64,000 nt of DNA, taken from Aphrocallistes beatrix. Its lineage: Eukaryota > Porifera > Hexactinellida > Sceptrulophora > Aphrocallistidae. The notes below the pieces were generated by a model. The model had not been told where the DNA came from. It did not search any database and was given only the letters and a program-made list of their open reading frames with translations. The stretch is taken from assembly GCA_963281255.1 (NCBI GenBank), contig OY725492.1, positions 1,488,001 to 1,552,000 of the forward strand, read 5' to 3'. Every line of letters begins with the position of its first letter. Position 1 is the first letter of the stretch. The position numbers were made by a program, and so were the translations under genes. Below are positions 51,640 to 63,060 of the stretch, one piece after another.

Positions 51640-54087
51640 GAATTCTATTCTGAGAACCGGACAGCTCTAAATTTCAACGCTCTGCGTTCCGACATTATCC
51701 ATTTATTTTTTACCCATAATTCTATACTCGCGATTTCTATTATATCATCTACATGATGTGTGTATTAAACTCAAGTTTAATTTTATTCTGAGATCCGGAC
51801 AGCTCTAAAATTCAATGCTCTGAGATCCGGACATTATCCATTTTTACTCTTACATGAACATTAGTGTAGGTATGGTTAAATACGATTTCTCTTTTCCAAC
51901 TTAATTAAAATAATGGCGACTACATCATCAAAGAAAAGGAAACATCAAGCAATTAGTCTCGAACTTAAGTTGAATATCATAGCAGAACTGTTGAAGGGCA
52001 AATCGCAGAGGTTAGTTTCAGATATTTTTCAGTTATCGAAGTCGACAATAAATGATATCTGGAGACAGAGAGAAAAGATTGAGCAGCATATAACGAGTTG
52101 TGATAATCCTACTCTAGTGAAGAAGCGATGTATAGTAAGGCACGTTTACTTCCCGGAGCTTGATAAGGTATGTCATATCTGGTTTTTGCAACAACGCTCC
52201 AAGAGCGCTCCTGTTTCAGGCCCTATTCTACAAGAGAAGTCTTTGCAATTATTTCCTAAACTTTATCCTTAAAGTGAGTTGGGTGCATTCAGTGCGAGCT
52301 CCGGTTGGCTCCAGAAATTTTGTCATCGTCATGGCATAAGAGCAGCTAAACTCCAAGCAAGGCTGGATTCGGTTAACCGGTTAACCGGCTAACCGCCGTC
52401 AATCACGGTTAACGGTTAAGAAAATTTTGGATCGGTTAGCCGATCTGCTTTATTTTCTAAATATTTAGACTAATTTCATTGTTTTTCGATGGAGATTCAT
52501 GAATATTACTTCTACAAGTAAAATTTTGATATTACAATATTACTTGTATTACAATTTTTCTAACCAAATAGTATATTTCGAGACCACTGAAGATTGTAAA
52601 TTTTTCAATATCAGGTTAAATATTAGTCGACAAATCCATATTTATACTAATTAATATTGACATCGGTTAACCGGTTAACCACCCTGGAGGAAACCAAAAT
52701 AACCGACCCCGAATATCGGTTAACCAACCCCAGCCCTGCTCCAAGGAGAGGCGCTCTCAGCTGACATCTCTGCTATCGAACCCTATCGCAAGGAACTACT
52801 GAGTATGATAGAAAAAGGAGGGTATACACGAGATCACATATTCAATGCCGACGAAACTGGGCTTTGGTGGAAATTAATGCCCTCAAAATCTCTCATTTCC
52901 GATGGTGAAACAAATGTTAAGAACTTCAAACTGTCGAAAGACAGAGTGACTTTACTTGCTTGCGCTAATGCTTCTGGATCTTGTCAAATTCCGCTGGCCT
53001 TCATACATCGGAGTGCCAGGCCTCGCTGCTTCAAACACACTAATATGGAATGCCTCCCAGTTAGTAATTTTGTACAAAAACGATCTTGGATGGATGCTAA
53101 AGTTTTTAACTTTGGTTTCAACTCAAATTCCTACCTTACGTGAAACAATTTTGTCAGAAGGTATCCATTGAGTATAAGGCACTCTTGTTATTAGACAATG
53201 CACCAGCACACCCTCCCGTTGAAAAGCTTCAATCAGAGGATGGAAGAGTAGTAACAATGTTTTTACCAGCGAACACCACTTCCATCCTCCAACCCATGGA
53301 TCAGGGTATCCTGGAGGCAATGAAACGGCGTTACAAAAAATGTCTATTACGCCATTTAATCCTTGAGGAACGTGCATTAGAATTATCGATACCTGAAACT
53401 AGTAACCATCAAAGATGCAGTGTACTGGGCGGCCCAGAGTTGGGATGAGGCAACTCCTGAAAGTTAATCAATGGCTTGGAATAAATTACTTCCCGATTCC
53501 TCTTTAGAGGTCGTAGATAGCACATCCTCGCCAAATAATGAATTAGGAGAATTCACAGATTTATTTTTGGAAATGGGATCTTCAGAGAATGATGAATGGC
53601 AGCAACCACACGAGTGGCTTGATGAAGATGATGATCCAGGATACCAACTTTTGAATGATGAAGAAATTATCTCAGAAGTTTTAACTACAAATGAGGTTGA
53701 AGAAGACACAACTGATACTAAACCTTGTGTATCCCAAGCGCAAGCATGTGAAGCCCTGGAAATCGTGTTAGAATGGCTGGAGTCACAAGGGGATACCCAG
53801 ATAGAACATTTGCTTTTAGTTAAGAAATGGAGGAACAGGGCTGCTGAAAAACGAATACAAACTACTAAACAGATAACAATATTGTCATTTATCAAAGACT
53901 AATAAGGAATATATTAATTATTTGTATTCAAATCAATTTTTAAAACCGAATTTTTCTTTTTTATGAATTTTTGTGTCGAATATTTCCATTGGTAGTAGAA
54001 AAAAATTATTAAATTTCGTGGAAAAATATGCCCGGTCTAGGGAGGTGTCCGGATCTAAGAAATCCGGATCTCGGAGGTTCGACTGTA
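51640..54087 (+). mobile_element. Tigger/pogo transposon (transposase gene decayed, interrupted by a MITE)
   Basis: The transposase begins at 51913: MATTSSKKRKHQAISLELKL, then STINDIWRQREKI (CENP-B/psq helix-turn-helix). After the inserted MITE (52358-52738) it has SAIEPYRKELL, HIFNADETGLWWKLMPSKSL (first catalytic Asp), LLLLDNAPAHPP (second Asp) and ILQPMDQGILEAMKRRYKKC (last Asp), all catalytic residues retained. The tail at 53471-53899 is acidic and ends TTKQITILSFIKD. It is broken by a stop at 52270, a frameshift near 53120 and a frameshift or stop near 53430. The right terminus ATCTCGGAGGTTCGACTGTA is at 54068-54087. Subterminal GAGATCCGGACA words occur at both sides (51790, 51820, 54050), but no left TACAGT end was found. 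Confidence 0.82.
52358..52738. mobile_element. MITE with GGTTAACCGGTTAACCG subterminal repeats, inside Tigger
   Basis: The ends CAAGGCTGG and CCAGCCCTG are inverted. CTCCAAG occurs on both sides (52351-52357, 52739-52745), a 7-8 bp duplication compatible with hAT. Removing it restores the Tigger reading frame through AAKLQ|GEALSADIS. The interior is GGTTAACCG-rich near both ends. Confidence 0.85.
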
Positions 54088-54596
54088 TAGTATATATATA
54101 TCTGTAACGAATTGATTGAAAAACTGCCAGACACAGAAAGCTGATTTTTGGCATGTGGAAGTCTTTTAGCTATGGCTCCACTATTTTCTGAGCTTAGACG
54201 AAAATGTCGAATCATCATGGAATTATGACGTCATTGTCACCTTTATTCTAATTAAAAATTTCAGTTTTTCGACCTTAACTCAGTGATTTAGGTGTTTTAA
54301 TAGAAGGCTGAAATTTTAATAGAATGTGTATATTAATATTATTCAAATGTGGTTCAACTATCATCAAAAAATGATGACTCATCACTCTGTTATGACGTCA
54401 TCATTACGAATCACAATTTTAAAAACTGACAAATTTGGTGATTTTTCGTGCGATATCGATTATAATAGTAGGACTGACGTATTTAGAGATGTTATCTCCC
54501 TTTTAATTAATCAATGTGATCCAAAGCGCCCATAGGGCGCCTCTGACGGACGCAGTGTCCGCGAGCCGCGCAGCGCAAGCAAGCGAAGCGCGCTTG
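54088..54596 (+). mobile_element. Helitron-like element, copy H (5' end lost)
   Basis: It starts in the (AT)n tract directly after the Tigger end, then GTAACGAATTGATTGAAAAA, CAGAAAGCTGATTTTTGGCA and GAATTATGACGTCATTGTCA. It ends GCGCAAGCAAGCGAAGCGCG followed by CTTG|T. The Tigger probably inserted into its AT tract. Confidence 0.72.
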
Positions 54597-54604
54597 TGTA
54601 TATA

Positions 54605-55046
54605 TACTGCCAAGCACAGAAAGCTGATTTTTGGCATGTGGGAGTCTTTTGGCTATGGCTCCACCAAGTTCCGACCTTAGACGAAAATGTCAATTCATCA
54701 TGGAGTTATGACATCATTCTCACCATTTTTATAATTTGATATTTCAGTTTTTCGACTATAACTCATCCAATTTATGTGATAGAAGGCTGAAATTTTAGTA
54801 GAATGTGAATATTAATGTATCTCACTTATGATACAATTCTCATCAAAAATGATTACCCATCAATTTGTTATGATGTCATCAGTACGTACCAAAAAAAATT
54901 AACGTATCAAAAAAAAATTAAATTTTGTGATTTTTGAATGATATTGATTATAACAATAAGACAAACGTATTTAGAGATGTTATCTACCTTAAAATTAATA
55001 AATGTGAGGCCAGCCTTGCAGCGTAAGCAAGCGAAGCGCGCGCTTG
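54605..55046 (+). mobile_element. Helitron-like element, copy I (5' truncated)
   Basis: It begins ACTGCCAAGCACAGAAAGCT, more diverged than H (for example GATGTCATCAGTACGTACC), and ends GTAAGCAAGCGAAGCGCGCG followed by CTTG|T. It lies head to tail with H. Confidence 0.68.
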
Positions 55047-55049
55047 TGT

Positions 55050-57131
55050 ATATTTAAACGCTCGGATTTTGTTCTTCCCTTCAAAAATCTCCTTTCTTTT
55101 GACATCTTTGTTAAACTTCGCCGCTGGGTTCCTACTTAAGTAATCAGCCACTACATTCTCACTTCCTTGTCTATACGTAATTATAAAGGGAATTTCCTGT
55201 AGCTCCATCATCCAACGGGCAAAGGTGTGTTTAGGATCCTTTTGGGACTGCAACCATTTGAGAGGGTTATGATCAGTAAGCAAAACGACACTGGAGGCCC
55301 CTTTCAGATATACGGACCACTTCCGAGTTGCCGCAATCAGTGCCCAAGCTTCCAATTGACCTGAGTAGTTCTTTTGAGAAGGACTTAGTGATGAAGAGAA
55401 GTATTGGATAGGTCTCAATTTTCCAGATAGTTCGTCTAGCTGCGACAGGACCAGTGGCAGATCCAGGAATCTCTGATGGGGGGGATATCAACCCAGCTGG
55501 GGGTCTGGGGGCGCTGTAAGCCCCCCGCCACTGGACAGGACTACTGCTACTCCTCTTAAACTTGCATCTGCCTTCCAATCAGGGTGTGCCAGTGTGATGT
55601 GCTCATTTACCAGCTGTCTACGTAGTTGATCAAATGCATCCCGACATTGCTTGTCCCATTCCCAGGGCTTACCTTTCTTTAACAGGGCGTAGAGGGGTTG
55701 AGCGATTTGGGAAAGATCCTTGACGTAGCATCTGTAATAGTTTATCGTACCTAAAAACCTCTGTAATTCTTTGCGTCTTTTGAGGAGGGGCATCTCCTGT
55801 ATGACTACAATTGAACTCATCCAGTCTACATCTATCGGGGCGTTTATGGTGGAGAGCAAACAACGATTCGTATTCAGTTGTGAGTTCCTAAAGCTGAGCT
55901 GCATTAGACCATGTCAGATCGCTAGAGATAAGTCCATTTGATTCCATGCCTTCTCCTTTCGAAATCTCTTCCTCTTGCTTTGCAATTCTTGCACGTGTCA
56001 AAGGTGTGGATCCACTCAAAGAGTCCTCCACTGGAACCCAGGAACTACCAAGCCGAATTCGCCTATTATTCCAGTCAAAGTTCACCGTACCATGATGTTC
56101 CATAAAGCTTCTGCCAAGAAGCAGAAGTGGCTCTTTGCTGTCTAGAACTTGCGTTCCGTTATCGGTTGGAGATCTCCTATGCAAATAGGAGCATCGACAT
56201 ATCCCTGAACTTTGACTAGGTTACTGCAGAGGCCAAATACTATCCTGCTTGAGGTGGGTATTAATTTACCCGCGAGATCTATTTGCACTGCTGTGTCATA
56301 GTCAATAACGCTAGGTTTCGCGCCTGTGTTCAGCATTGCAGCAACCTTATGGGAACCTATCTTGATTTGAACTGTCACATATTCCTCGCCGGATGATAAT
56401 TGAAGTACCCTGGGTTTCCGGGTTTCTCGTAATTTCTCGTCCCCGCTCCTGTTTCCACTCCTCCGAGGGCAATTATACGGTCTATGTCCCACATTGCCAC
56501 AGGTAAAACAGGGCCTACTCGGGCAAAATCGTACAAGGTGATTCGACGAGCCACATGCATAGCATTTTAGCGGTTCTGATCTTCTTTTATCTGCAGTTGT
56601 GCGTTTATACCGGATAGTTTGTACCGTAGACGATGGTGTCTCGGATGAGCTCGAGTTTGCACTTTCCGGATTTTCTTGCGACGCTTCCTTCTCGCCTATT
56701 CTTTCTTTTATGACCTGTACCCTAAGGCCTTTACTTACAGGTATTCCCTTTTCGGTGAGCGTTTTCCTCACCACCGTACTAAATTGAAGCGCATCTTCTA
56801 CCGACATGTCGTTTCCCTTGGGTATTATCCATTCTTTCAATTTAATTCGGGCCTCAGGTGGTACCTGGGATACCATGAGTATGCACGCTGTTTTAGCCGT
56901 CACCCCAGCCTTGAAGGCCTCCTCTAGATACCTTGCGAAAAAGTCCTGAAAGGGCTCTGGTATCCATGTCATCGCACGGAACCGAGCTGCAGAATCGAAA
57001 ATATCCTCCTCAGGATCCAAACGTTCCTTGAGATACGTGAATGCCTCTTCTAAGGTTTCCTTTGAAATTGCTACTAGCACTACCTTCTCCTCCAGTCTAC
57101 CACGTTTCACATACGCCGGTAGTAATTTCAT
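55050..57131 (-). pseudogene. Ty3/gypsy retrotransposon: gag, protease, RT end and RNase H
   Basis: Read right to left. A 329-codon frame encodes Gag, with two CCHC zinc knuckles (CYACGSSNHLVRFC, CFTCGNVGHRPYNC), running into a protease piece AMLNTGAKPSVIDYD. The family's active-site D-T-G is N-T-G there. The next frame has LLLLGRSFMEHHGTVNFDW (end of protease). An internal deletion near 55890 removes the RT palm. KELQRFLGTINYYRCYV, ALLKKGKPWEWDKQCRDAFD (RT thumb/connection) and RPIQYFSSSLSPSQKNYSG with VVLLTDHNPLKWLQ and VVADYLSRN (RNase H) follow. A MITE interrupts the last two. The integrase is not downstream; a piece lies inverted at 57201. No LTRs identified. Confidence 0.82.
55452..55533. 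mobile_element. 82-bp hAT MITE inside the gypsy pol
   Basis: The ends CAGTGGCAGATCC and GCCACTG are flanked by a perfect 8-bp duplication GACAGGAC (55444-55451, 55534-55541). Its G/C-run core resembles that of the MITE at 8596-8979. Excision in silico rejoins the RT connection and RNase H coding. Confidence 0.9.
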
Positions 57132-57200
57132 AGCTGCTTTCCTTGGGAACAGAATTGTAGTACCCTAAACTCACTTCGAAGAAGCTTCTTCTGGCTGAAA

Positions 57201-57473
57201 ATGGCACGTGATGTGAAAACGTTTTGCCAGGGGTGTTTGGTGTGTCAGAGAGGTAAAAGTAAGACAGCTGGTCGACAACCGATAAGGCCAATGAAGATCG
57301 GTGAAGGCATCCCAGGAGAGGCCGTAGCAATTGACATAGGCACCCTACCCTGGACAGACGATGAACATTCGGGGTATAGATACTTCCTATTAATGGTGGA
57401 CCTTTTTACCCGTTATGTTGAAGTTTTGCCGTTGAAAGACCAAGAAGCTGGTACCTTAGACTCGATGCCTTAA
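57201..57473 (+). pseudogene. Inverted gypsy integrase fragment
   Basis: The plus strand codes MARDVKTFCQGCLVCQRGKS (CxxC of the HHCC domain), then EAVAIDIGTLPWTDDEHSGY and FLLMVDLFTRYVEVLPLKDQ, with the first catalytic Asp in AIDIGTLP and a second in LMVDLFTRY. It lies head to head with the minus-strand gag and ends within the core. Confidence 0.75.
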
Positions 57474-57484
57474 AGCAAGGTTGG

Positions 57485-57555
57485 GTCTTGGGTCTCTAGA
57501 TCTCGAATATCGTATTTTCGAATCTATATGATCAATTATTTGTGTACCTTTGTGT

Positions 57556-57587
<32 letters not shown>

Positions 57588-58135
57588 CAGATCTCAAAAA
57601 TCAGCTAGAGGATAGCTTCAGCTGTTGACCTGTGGTTTTTGGAGGTTTAGATTTCGAATTTTGTATTTTCGATCTAATTTATGAAAATATTTGATTTGAT
57701 TTGTTTGTAATACAAGTAGATACATAATGTAAACAAATCTTTAAAAAACAAGTTAGAGACAACTTTCAATTGTTGACCTCGGGTTTTTAGGGGTGTAGAT
57801 TCCAAATATCATATTTTCGATCTTATATGGATATATTTTGGGGTCATATCTTGGAAACCGCAAGAGCTAGACATTCAAATTTAATTCCATTTGATAGCCA
57901 ATAGAGTACTTGTTATTTAACTATAATATAATTTCTATCTAAATTCAATGGTTTACGAGTTATTAGACAATTTATCATATTGATGACATTTAGGAATTAA
58001 CGAATATCTCGTAAATCATCGAATTTAGAAGTAGAAATTATATTACCGCTTAATAGGAAGTACTCTATTCGCTATCAAATGGAATTACATTTGAATGTCT
58101 CGCTTTTGCGGCTTTCAATATATACCCCAACTGAC
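57485..58135. repeat. Satellite-like units followed by a 295-bp hairpin repeat
   Basis: 57490-57815 has about 2.3 units of the ~150-bp family (TTGACCT(C/G)(G/T)GG, TTTTAGGGGTGTAGATT, ATATTTTCGATC), with an (AT)n run at 57558-57585. 57838-58132 is an imperfect hairpin: GGGGTCATATCTTGGAAACC and CAAGAGCTAGACATTCAAAT return inverted as ATTTGAATGTCTCGCTTTTG and TTTCAATATATACCCC. Confidence 0.62.
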
Positions 58136-58464
58136 AAAATATGTTTCCATAGTAACACTGGAATGTAGCAACATTCCATGAAAAAACTCCAAATTTTTCG
58201 CATCAATCCATTTACAGTTCAGTCCAATGCGAAAGATTTTATGATAAAAACACTTAGAAGTGCCCTTTCAAACGGCCTCTGAAAATCACTAAATTTGCCA
58301 CAAATAAAATCTATTTCGCAATCATACGACGACAAATCTAAATTTTAACAACGGATATGGGTACTTTGACACCATATTTATATATGCTGATAATACATTC
58401 CGAAGCTATATTGTGCATGGTTAATGATTTTAGGCAGCTCATGTATTAGTTCAACCGAGGTGCA

Positions 58465-58750
58465 TGCATTTGTCAGAATTTTGAGGTTGTCATTTGTCAG
58501 AATTATCCTAGTTGTCACTTGTCAGAATGTTTTTTAGGACTGCTTTCACTTGTCAGAATGGTTTTTAAGACTGCTGTCACTTGTCAGAATGTTTTTTTAG
58601 GACTGCTGTCACTTGTCAGAATGTTTTTTAGGACTGCTGTCACTTGTCAGAATGGTTTTTAGGAATGCTTTCACTTATCAGAATGTTTTTTAGGACTGCT
58701 GTCACTTGTCAGAATGGTTTTTAGGACTGCTGTCATTTGTTAGAATGGTT
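58465..58750 (+). repeat. Minisatellite, ~31-bp unit, nine copies
   Basis: The unit is CACTTGTCAGAATGTTTTTT followed by AGGACTGCTGT. The first two copies are shorter and diverged. The array ends a few bases before the MITE at 58756. Confidence 0.88.
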
Positions 58751-58755
58751 TTTAA

Positions 58756-59072
58756 GGAATGGCGTATGTTTCGTCGCTGATATTTCTTTGAATGAAATTA
58801 TTGAATCCCCATTTTCATTCTCCAATTCATTCTATCAAAAAATAAATGACAATCACCCACCCCCTCACGAAATAAAAATACCACTCTCGCGTGCCATTTT
58901 ATATTATTTCAAACTCAAAATGCCCACTTTCTCTTTGCTCTTATACAAAATATTCTCCAAAACGCCCACTCTCACTCTCCTATCAATTCGATTCACCTTT
59001 ATAACAAATTCATGTTTCCCAACAGTTTGCAATTCGATTCTAAAATATCAGCGACGAAACATCCGCCATTCC
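58756..59072. mobile_element. piggyBac-like MITE, TTAA target duplication
   Basis: The terminal repeats GGAATGGCGTATGTTTCGTC and GACGAAACATCCGCCATTCC extend about 30 bp through GCTGATATTT. TTAA lies immediately outside both ends (58752-58755, 59073-59076), the piggyBac target signature. Non-coding. Confidence 0.8.
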
Positions 59073-59380
59073 TTAATTTCAGCACTTCTGGGGGAAGTGT
59101 GTAGGATCTAGGATGCTAAAATATAAAATTTCAGAATTACGGCAATTGTTCAGGAATGAAACCCTATTTTCAATCCCAGAATTACGACCAAATTACTAAC
59201 TACATGTACAATCTATTCTTCCAGGATTCCAAATCTGATGAATAGAAAACATACTAATTCAAGAGTCACTAAATATACAAATAAATAACAATCTGGATCC
59301 AATAGTAAATGTAAAGAAAATCTATATAATGGACATTTAAAGCCTTCACTACATCTTAGTTATAAATTACATTTAACATA

Positions 59381-60695
59381 ATGTCGAAGAAGAGGACCTA
59401 TGATGAAAGCTACTTATACTACGGTTTCAATTTCCTCATTAAGGATGGATTACAAGTTCCGCAATGCGTGGTTTGTTTCAAAACCTTGTCTAATGGATGC
59501 ATGAAGCCCTTCCAATTGAAACAGTACCTCGCAACGCAACATCCACAATGGAAAGACAAAAAAACATTAGTTTTTTTAACTTAAAGTGCCGTCTCGCTAC
59601 AAATCGAAAGGCTAGAAAACGCCATACAATCAGTCCCTTTTCAAGCCATGCATCCTAGGATGCGGAAATTTGGTGCTTGAAGTTAAAGCTTCAGAAGAGT
59701 TAAAACAGATATCGCTTTCCAATGACACCGTGAAGTCAAGAATTGTGGAGATGTCAAGCAGCATAAAAGATCTATTTCTTTGGTGAAACGTAGAAATCCA
59801 AATGTCAAAGGTGTTCATTGCCTTATCCATAAAGAAGCTCTTGCCTCTAAAACTCTCCCACATAACTTTAATAGGCAACTTCAAAGTATAAAGTTGAACT
59901 ATATCAAAGGATCGGCCCTGAATACTCGACTTTTTCCTGAGCTTTGTGACACTATGAAAGCGAAGCACTTCGATATCCTTTTTTACACCCAAGTATATTG
60001 GCTATCCAAGGGAAATATGGTGAAACGCGTGTTTGAATTATTGGAGGAACTGAAAACACTCCTCAAAGATCATTAAAAACGTGAATTGCTGGCAGAATTT
60101 AATGAAGAAGGATTTCAGGAGCGTCTTGCATATCTCGTGGACATATTTGAAGTGCTGAACGATCTTAACATGAAGATGCAAGGGAAGGAATTGAACATAA
60201 TTCACCACGTCGATGCGATCAAGGGATTCTTGGCAAAACTTTCTCTCCTGAAAACCAGGATTGAGAAGGGCATCTATATATCCTTCAGCAATCTTTGTAA
60301 TGTCGTTGGAGAAAGTGAAATTCCATTTCACTTTCGAATTGAAGGTGGACATCATAAATCATTTGAGGGTCTGGGAGAAGAATTCCAGCGCTATTTTGAC
60401 GCAGACCTCGACACAAAGCGGGTGTATGACGAGGAATCCCTATTGTTGTGATGTAAATGACATTCCTACTGCACTCTAAGAAGAGTTTTTGGAGCCCCAA
60501 AATGACTCGTCGGCAAAAGACATAATCAAAGAGTCAGAATTGCATTATTTTTGGATGCAAATGACTCGTGTTTATTCAAAAACAAGTGAATACTATTCGA
60601 TTTTTTCATTGTTTGTTTCAAGTCATAGAGATATAAGATTGGCATGTACTAGGTGTCAAATGATCAGTCTACGATTAATTTTGAAGACCTAATAG
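59381..60695 (+). pseudogene. BED-finger hAT transposase (ZBED5/SCAND3/FAM200-like), decayed
   Basis: It starts MSKKRTYDESYLYYGFNFLI, with a BED-type finger CVVCFKTLSNGCM and LKQYLATQHPQW. Broken frames follow: SNDTVKSRIVEMSSSIKDL, then VHCLIHKEALASKTLP (an H...H motif), GSALNTRLFPELCDTMKA, WLSKGNMVKRVFELLEELKT, FLAKLSLLKTRIEKG and VNDIPTAL before QNDSSAKDI. At least five stops or frameshifts. Terminal repeats not located. Confidence 0.75.
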
Positions 60696-60699
60696 GTGA

Positions 60700-61265
60700 A
60701 ATTTTAAGACCGTTACAAGAAAAATGAAAAACAATTAATACAGTATAATGCAAAGTATGGTGCAGGGTCATCATTTGTCATAGGATCAATTGTCCCAAAA
60801 AAGAAATTTTTCAGAAAAATGGCGTGATGGATTATTTAGAATAGCTTTGGGAAGGCCCATTTGTAATTAAAGGGAAGAAAGTGAGCACGTCTTAATTTTA
60901 TATTTATTAATTCGTGATATTAATTTGAAACATTAATATATTTAGTGACTCTTAAAAATAATCGAAAGAATAAATAGGGCACACTTAAAGATAGGAATTG
61001 CACGACCATAAAAAGTGATCCCAAATCCATCCAGTATGATGAAAAAAGCCCCCGCTTTTGCCACCATAAAAATCGCGCTCCCGATTTAGAGCTGCGCCCC
61101 CGCTCGGGTGTACTTCAATGAGGCTCGAATTACGATCTATTTTACCAGAGTTTGTATTCTATGATCTGGAAAACAATTTTTGCCCAGTCTAAAACTACTA
61201 TTAATTCTTGATGTACATCATTGATTTTTAAGAGTGCCAAATATAGAGGTATTCTTCGATCAGCT
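60700..61265. other. Non-coding stretch
   Basis: No gene or clear repeat. 61030-61110 has a short C/G-rich patch (GCCCCCGC words). Confidence 0.35.
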
Positions 61266-61269
61266 TCGA

Positions 61270-63060
61270 TCTTCAGCTTCAGGCAAAAAGAGCAGGCCAA
61301 CCTAAAAAGAGAGAGGATATATCTATGGGATGCAGAGGAGAGCATGAGATGCTACACATTGGCTTTGTGAGCAGAGGGGGGTTTGTAAAGCAAGAGTTCA
61401 TACCAGAGTTGCACGCGGGCCGGCTCGTCCAGCAGGCTTGTGGGCTACCCGCGGGCTGCGGGCCGGAAATCTTGGCAGGACTCCCCGCGATGACAACCGA
61501 GACGGTGTTTTTAACTGTCACGAGGTACCAATTAAGGAATACTTACGTAAATGGAACTTTGTTAGTTTCCACTTATTTGTGTTTGCGGAAACTCACTCTC
61601 ATAAAAGGATTCCCTAAGTGTCTCTCTATAGTTAGTAACTAACAAAGTGGGCCAAAAATATTTATGCGGGCTTCTTGCGGGCCGAATAATTTAAGTGCGG
61701 GATTCTTGCGGGCCGCGGTTACAAATTTCGGCCCGCGTGTAACTCTGGTTCATACTAAGGGTATGGAAGTAGTAAAGCGTACGAATGAGCACACCCATGC
61801 GCCTAACGAGCAGGATGTGAGTTGCTGTGAGACGAAGGCTGGCATAAGGAGGAGAGCACGAGAGTCACTGGATAGTTCACACCATATAGTGAGCGAGAGC
61901 GTACAAATGATATCAGAGGGCACTGCTACCAAGCTACCAAAGCTGGATAGTCTGAAGCGAACGATACAGCGTGAGCGTGCTCATATGCTTGCAGCTCCGG
62001 TGCAACCCACTAGCCTGGACCAACTAACTCTGCCAGATGAATACCAGAAGACGGCCAAGGGAGAACAGTTCCTCCATCACGATTGTGGAGCAGCCGATGC
62101 GGAGAGGTTCCTCATATACGGCAATCGTCCAGGTGCTGGCTGGCTGATGGGACCTTCAAGACAGCGTCTTCCCTCTTCGCACAGGTGTACATGGTGCATG
62201 GACTCCGGGGAGGACCTGATCTTGCCAAGGATGGTCATCTGCTACCCAGTCTGTTCGTGCTATTGGCCAACAAGACGGAGGCTATTTACAGGAGGATGTG
62301 GGAGCAGATTCGCATACTCTGTCCCTATGCTCAGCCCCAGAGCATGCTCCTGTACTTCGAGAAGCTGCTTATATCAATGATGAAGACCTGGCCATGCGTA
62401 TCAGGCAGATACCCGCTCTCGCATTCGTACATCCCTTTGATGTATACGAGCTGTTTGATCGCGTTGCACCTCGCTTCCACCCACTGCCGAAGCAGCCGAA
62501 CTACTCGACTACTTTCAGAGGACCTATGTCGGACGCACACTCCTAAGCGGATACTACAGTGAGCCGACATTCTCTATCGCCCTGTGGAACTACCACTTGG
62601 ACACGCCTTTCGGGATGCCCCGGACTACTAACGCCGTGGAAACATGGCACGTAGCTTCAACGCTACTGTTGGGTGCCACCATCCCACATTATGGAAATTT
62701 ATTGCCGCCCTCAAGCGTGAGCAGGGGTTAGTGGAAGTGAGGCAGGCTAGGTTCCTTTCTGGTAACGCCCCGACAAAGAGAAAGCGGTCTCAAGCAAGTG
62801 AACAAGCCCTGATTGATTTAGTCTTGCACTATTTTGATGAAGATCGTACTAAGATGGAATTCTTAAGGGGTGTGGTACATCATTTCTGTTTGGGAGCGAA
62901 TTAAAGTATTTAATTTTAAAATAGTAGAACATTATACTTGTATGTACTCGTATAATAAATTAAATTGACCAATCAAAAGTGGTACGAATTGTCGCGGTAC
63001 GAATTGTCGTTGGTGCGAACTGTCGGGTGTGAATTGTCGTGGTGCGAATTGTCAGTGTTC
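61270..63060 (+). pseudogene. FLYWCH/MULE transposon (decayed) with tandem-repeat right terminus
   Basis: Around the inserted MITE, coding reads WDAEESMRCYTLAL then VHTKGMEVVKRTNEHTHAPN, the end of a FLYWCH-type zinc finger (C...HxH). Next comes DSLKRTIQRERAHMLAAPVQ. A shifted frame has DGTFKTASSLFAQVYMVHGL (first catalytic Asp of MULE DDE) and LLANKTEAIYRRMWEQIR. Then come LDYFQRTYVGRT, PRTTNAVETWH and SFNATVGCHHPTLWKFIAAL, ending HHFCLGAN. Frameshifts lie near 62090, 62330, 62540 and 62650. The right end at 62975-63058 has five GGT(A/G)CGAATTGTCG repeats matching the inverse of 47157-47225. Confidence 0.75.
61404..61747. mobile_element. hAT-type MITE inserted in the MULE FLYWCH region
   Basis: Inverted ends CAGAGTTGCACGCGGGCCG and CGGCCCGCGTGTAACTCTG are flanked by identical octamers GTTCATAC (61396-61403, 61748-61755). 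Several GCGGGCCG words lie near each end. Removing it restores ARVHTKGMEVV. Confidence 0.9.

Noticed and set aside
53464-53895. 143-codon minus-strand ORF, Ser-rich
   Set aside because: Exact antisense of the acidic Tigger tail (Glu/Asp codons read as Ser/Phe), so a shadow.
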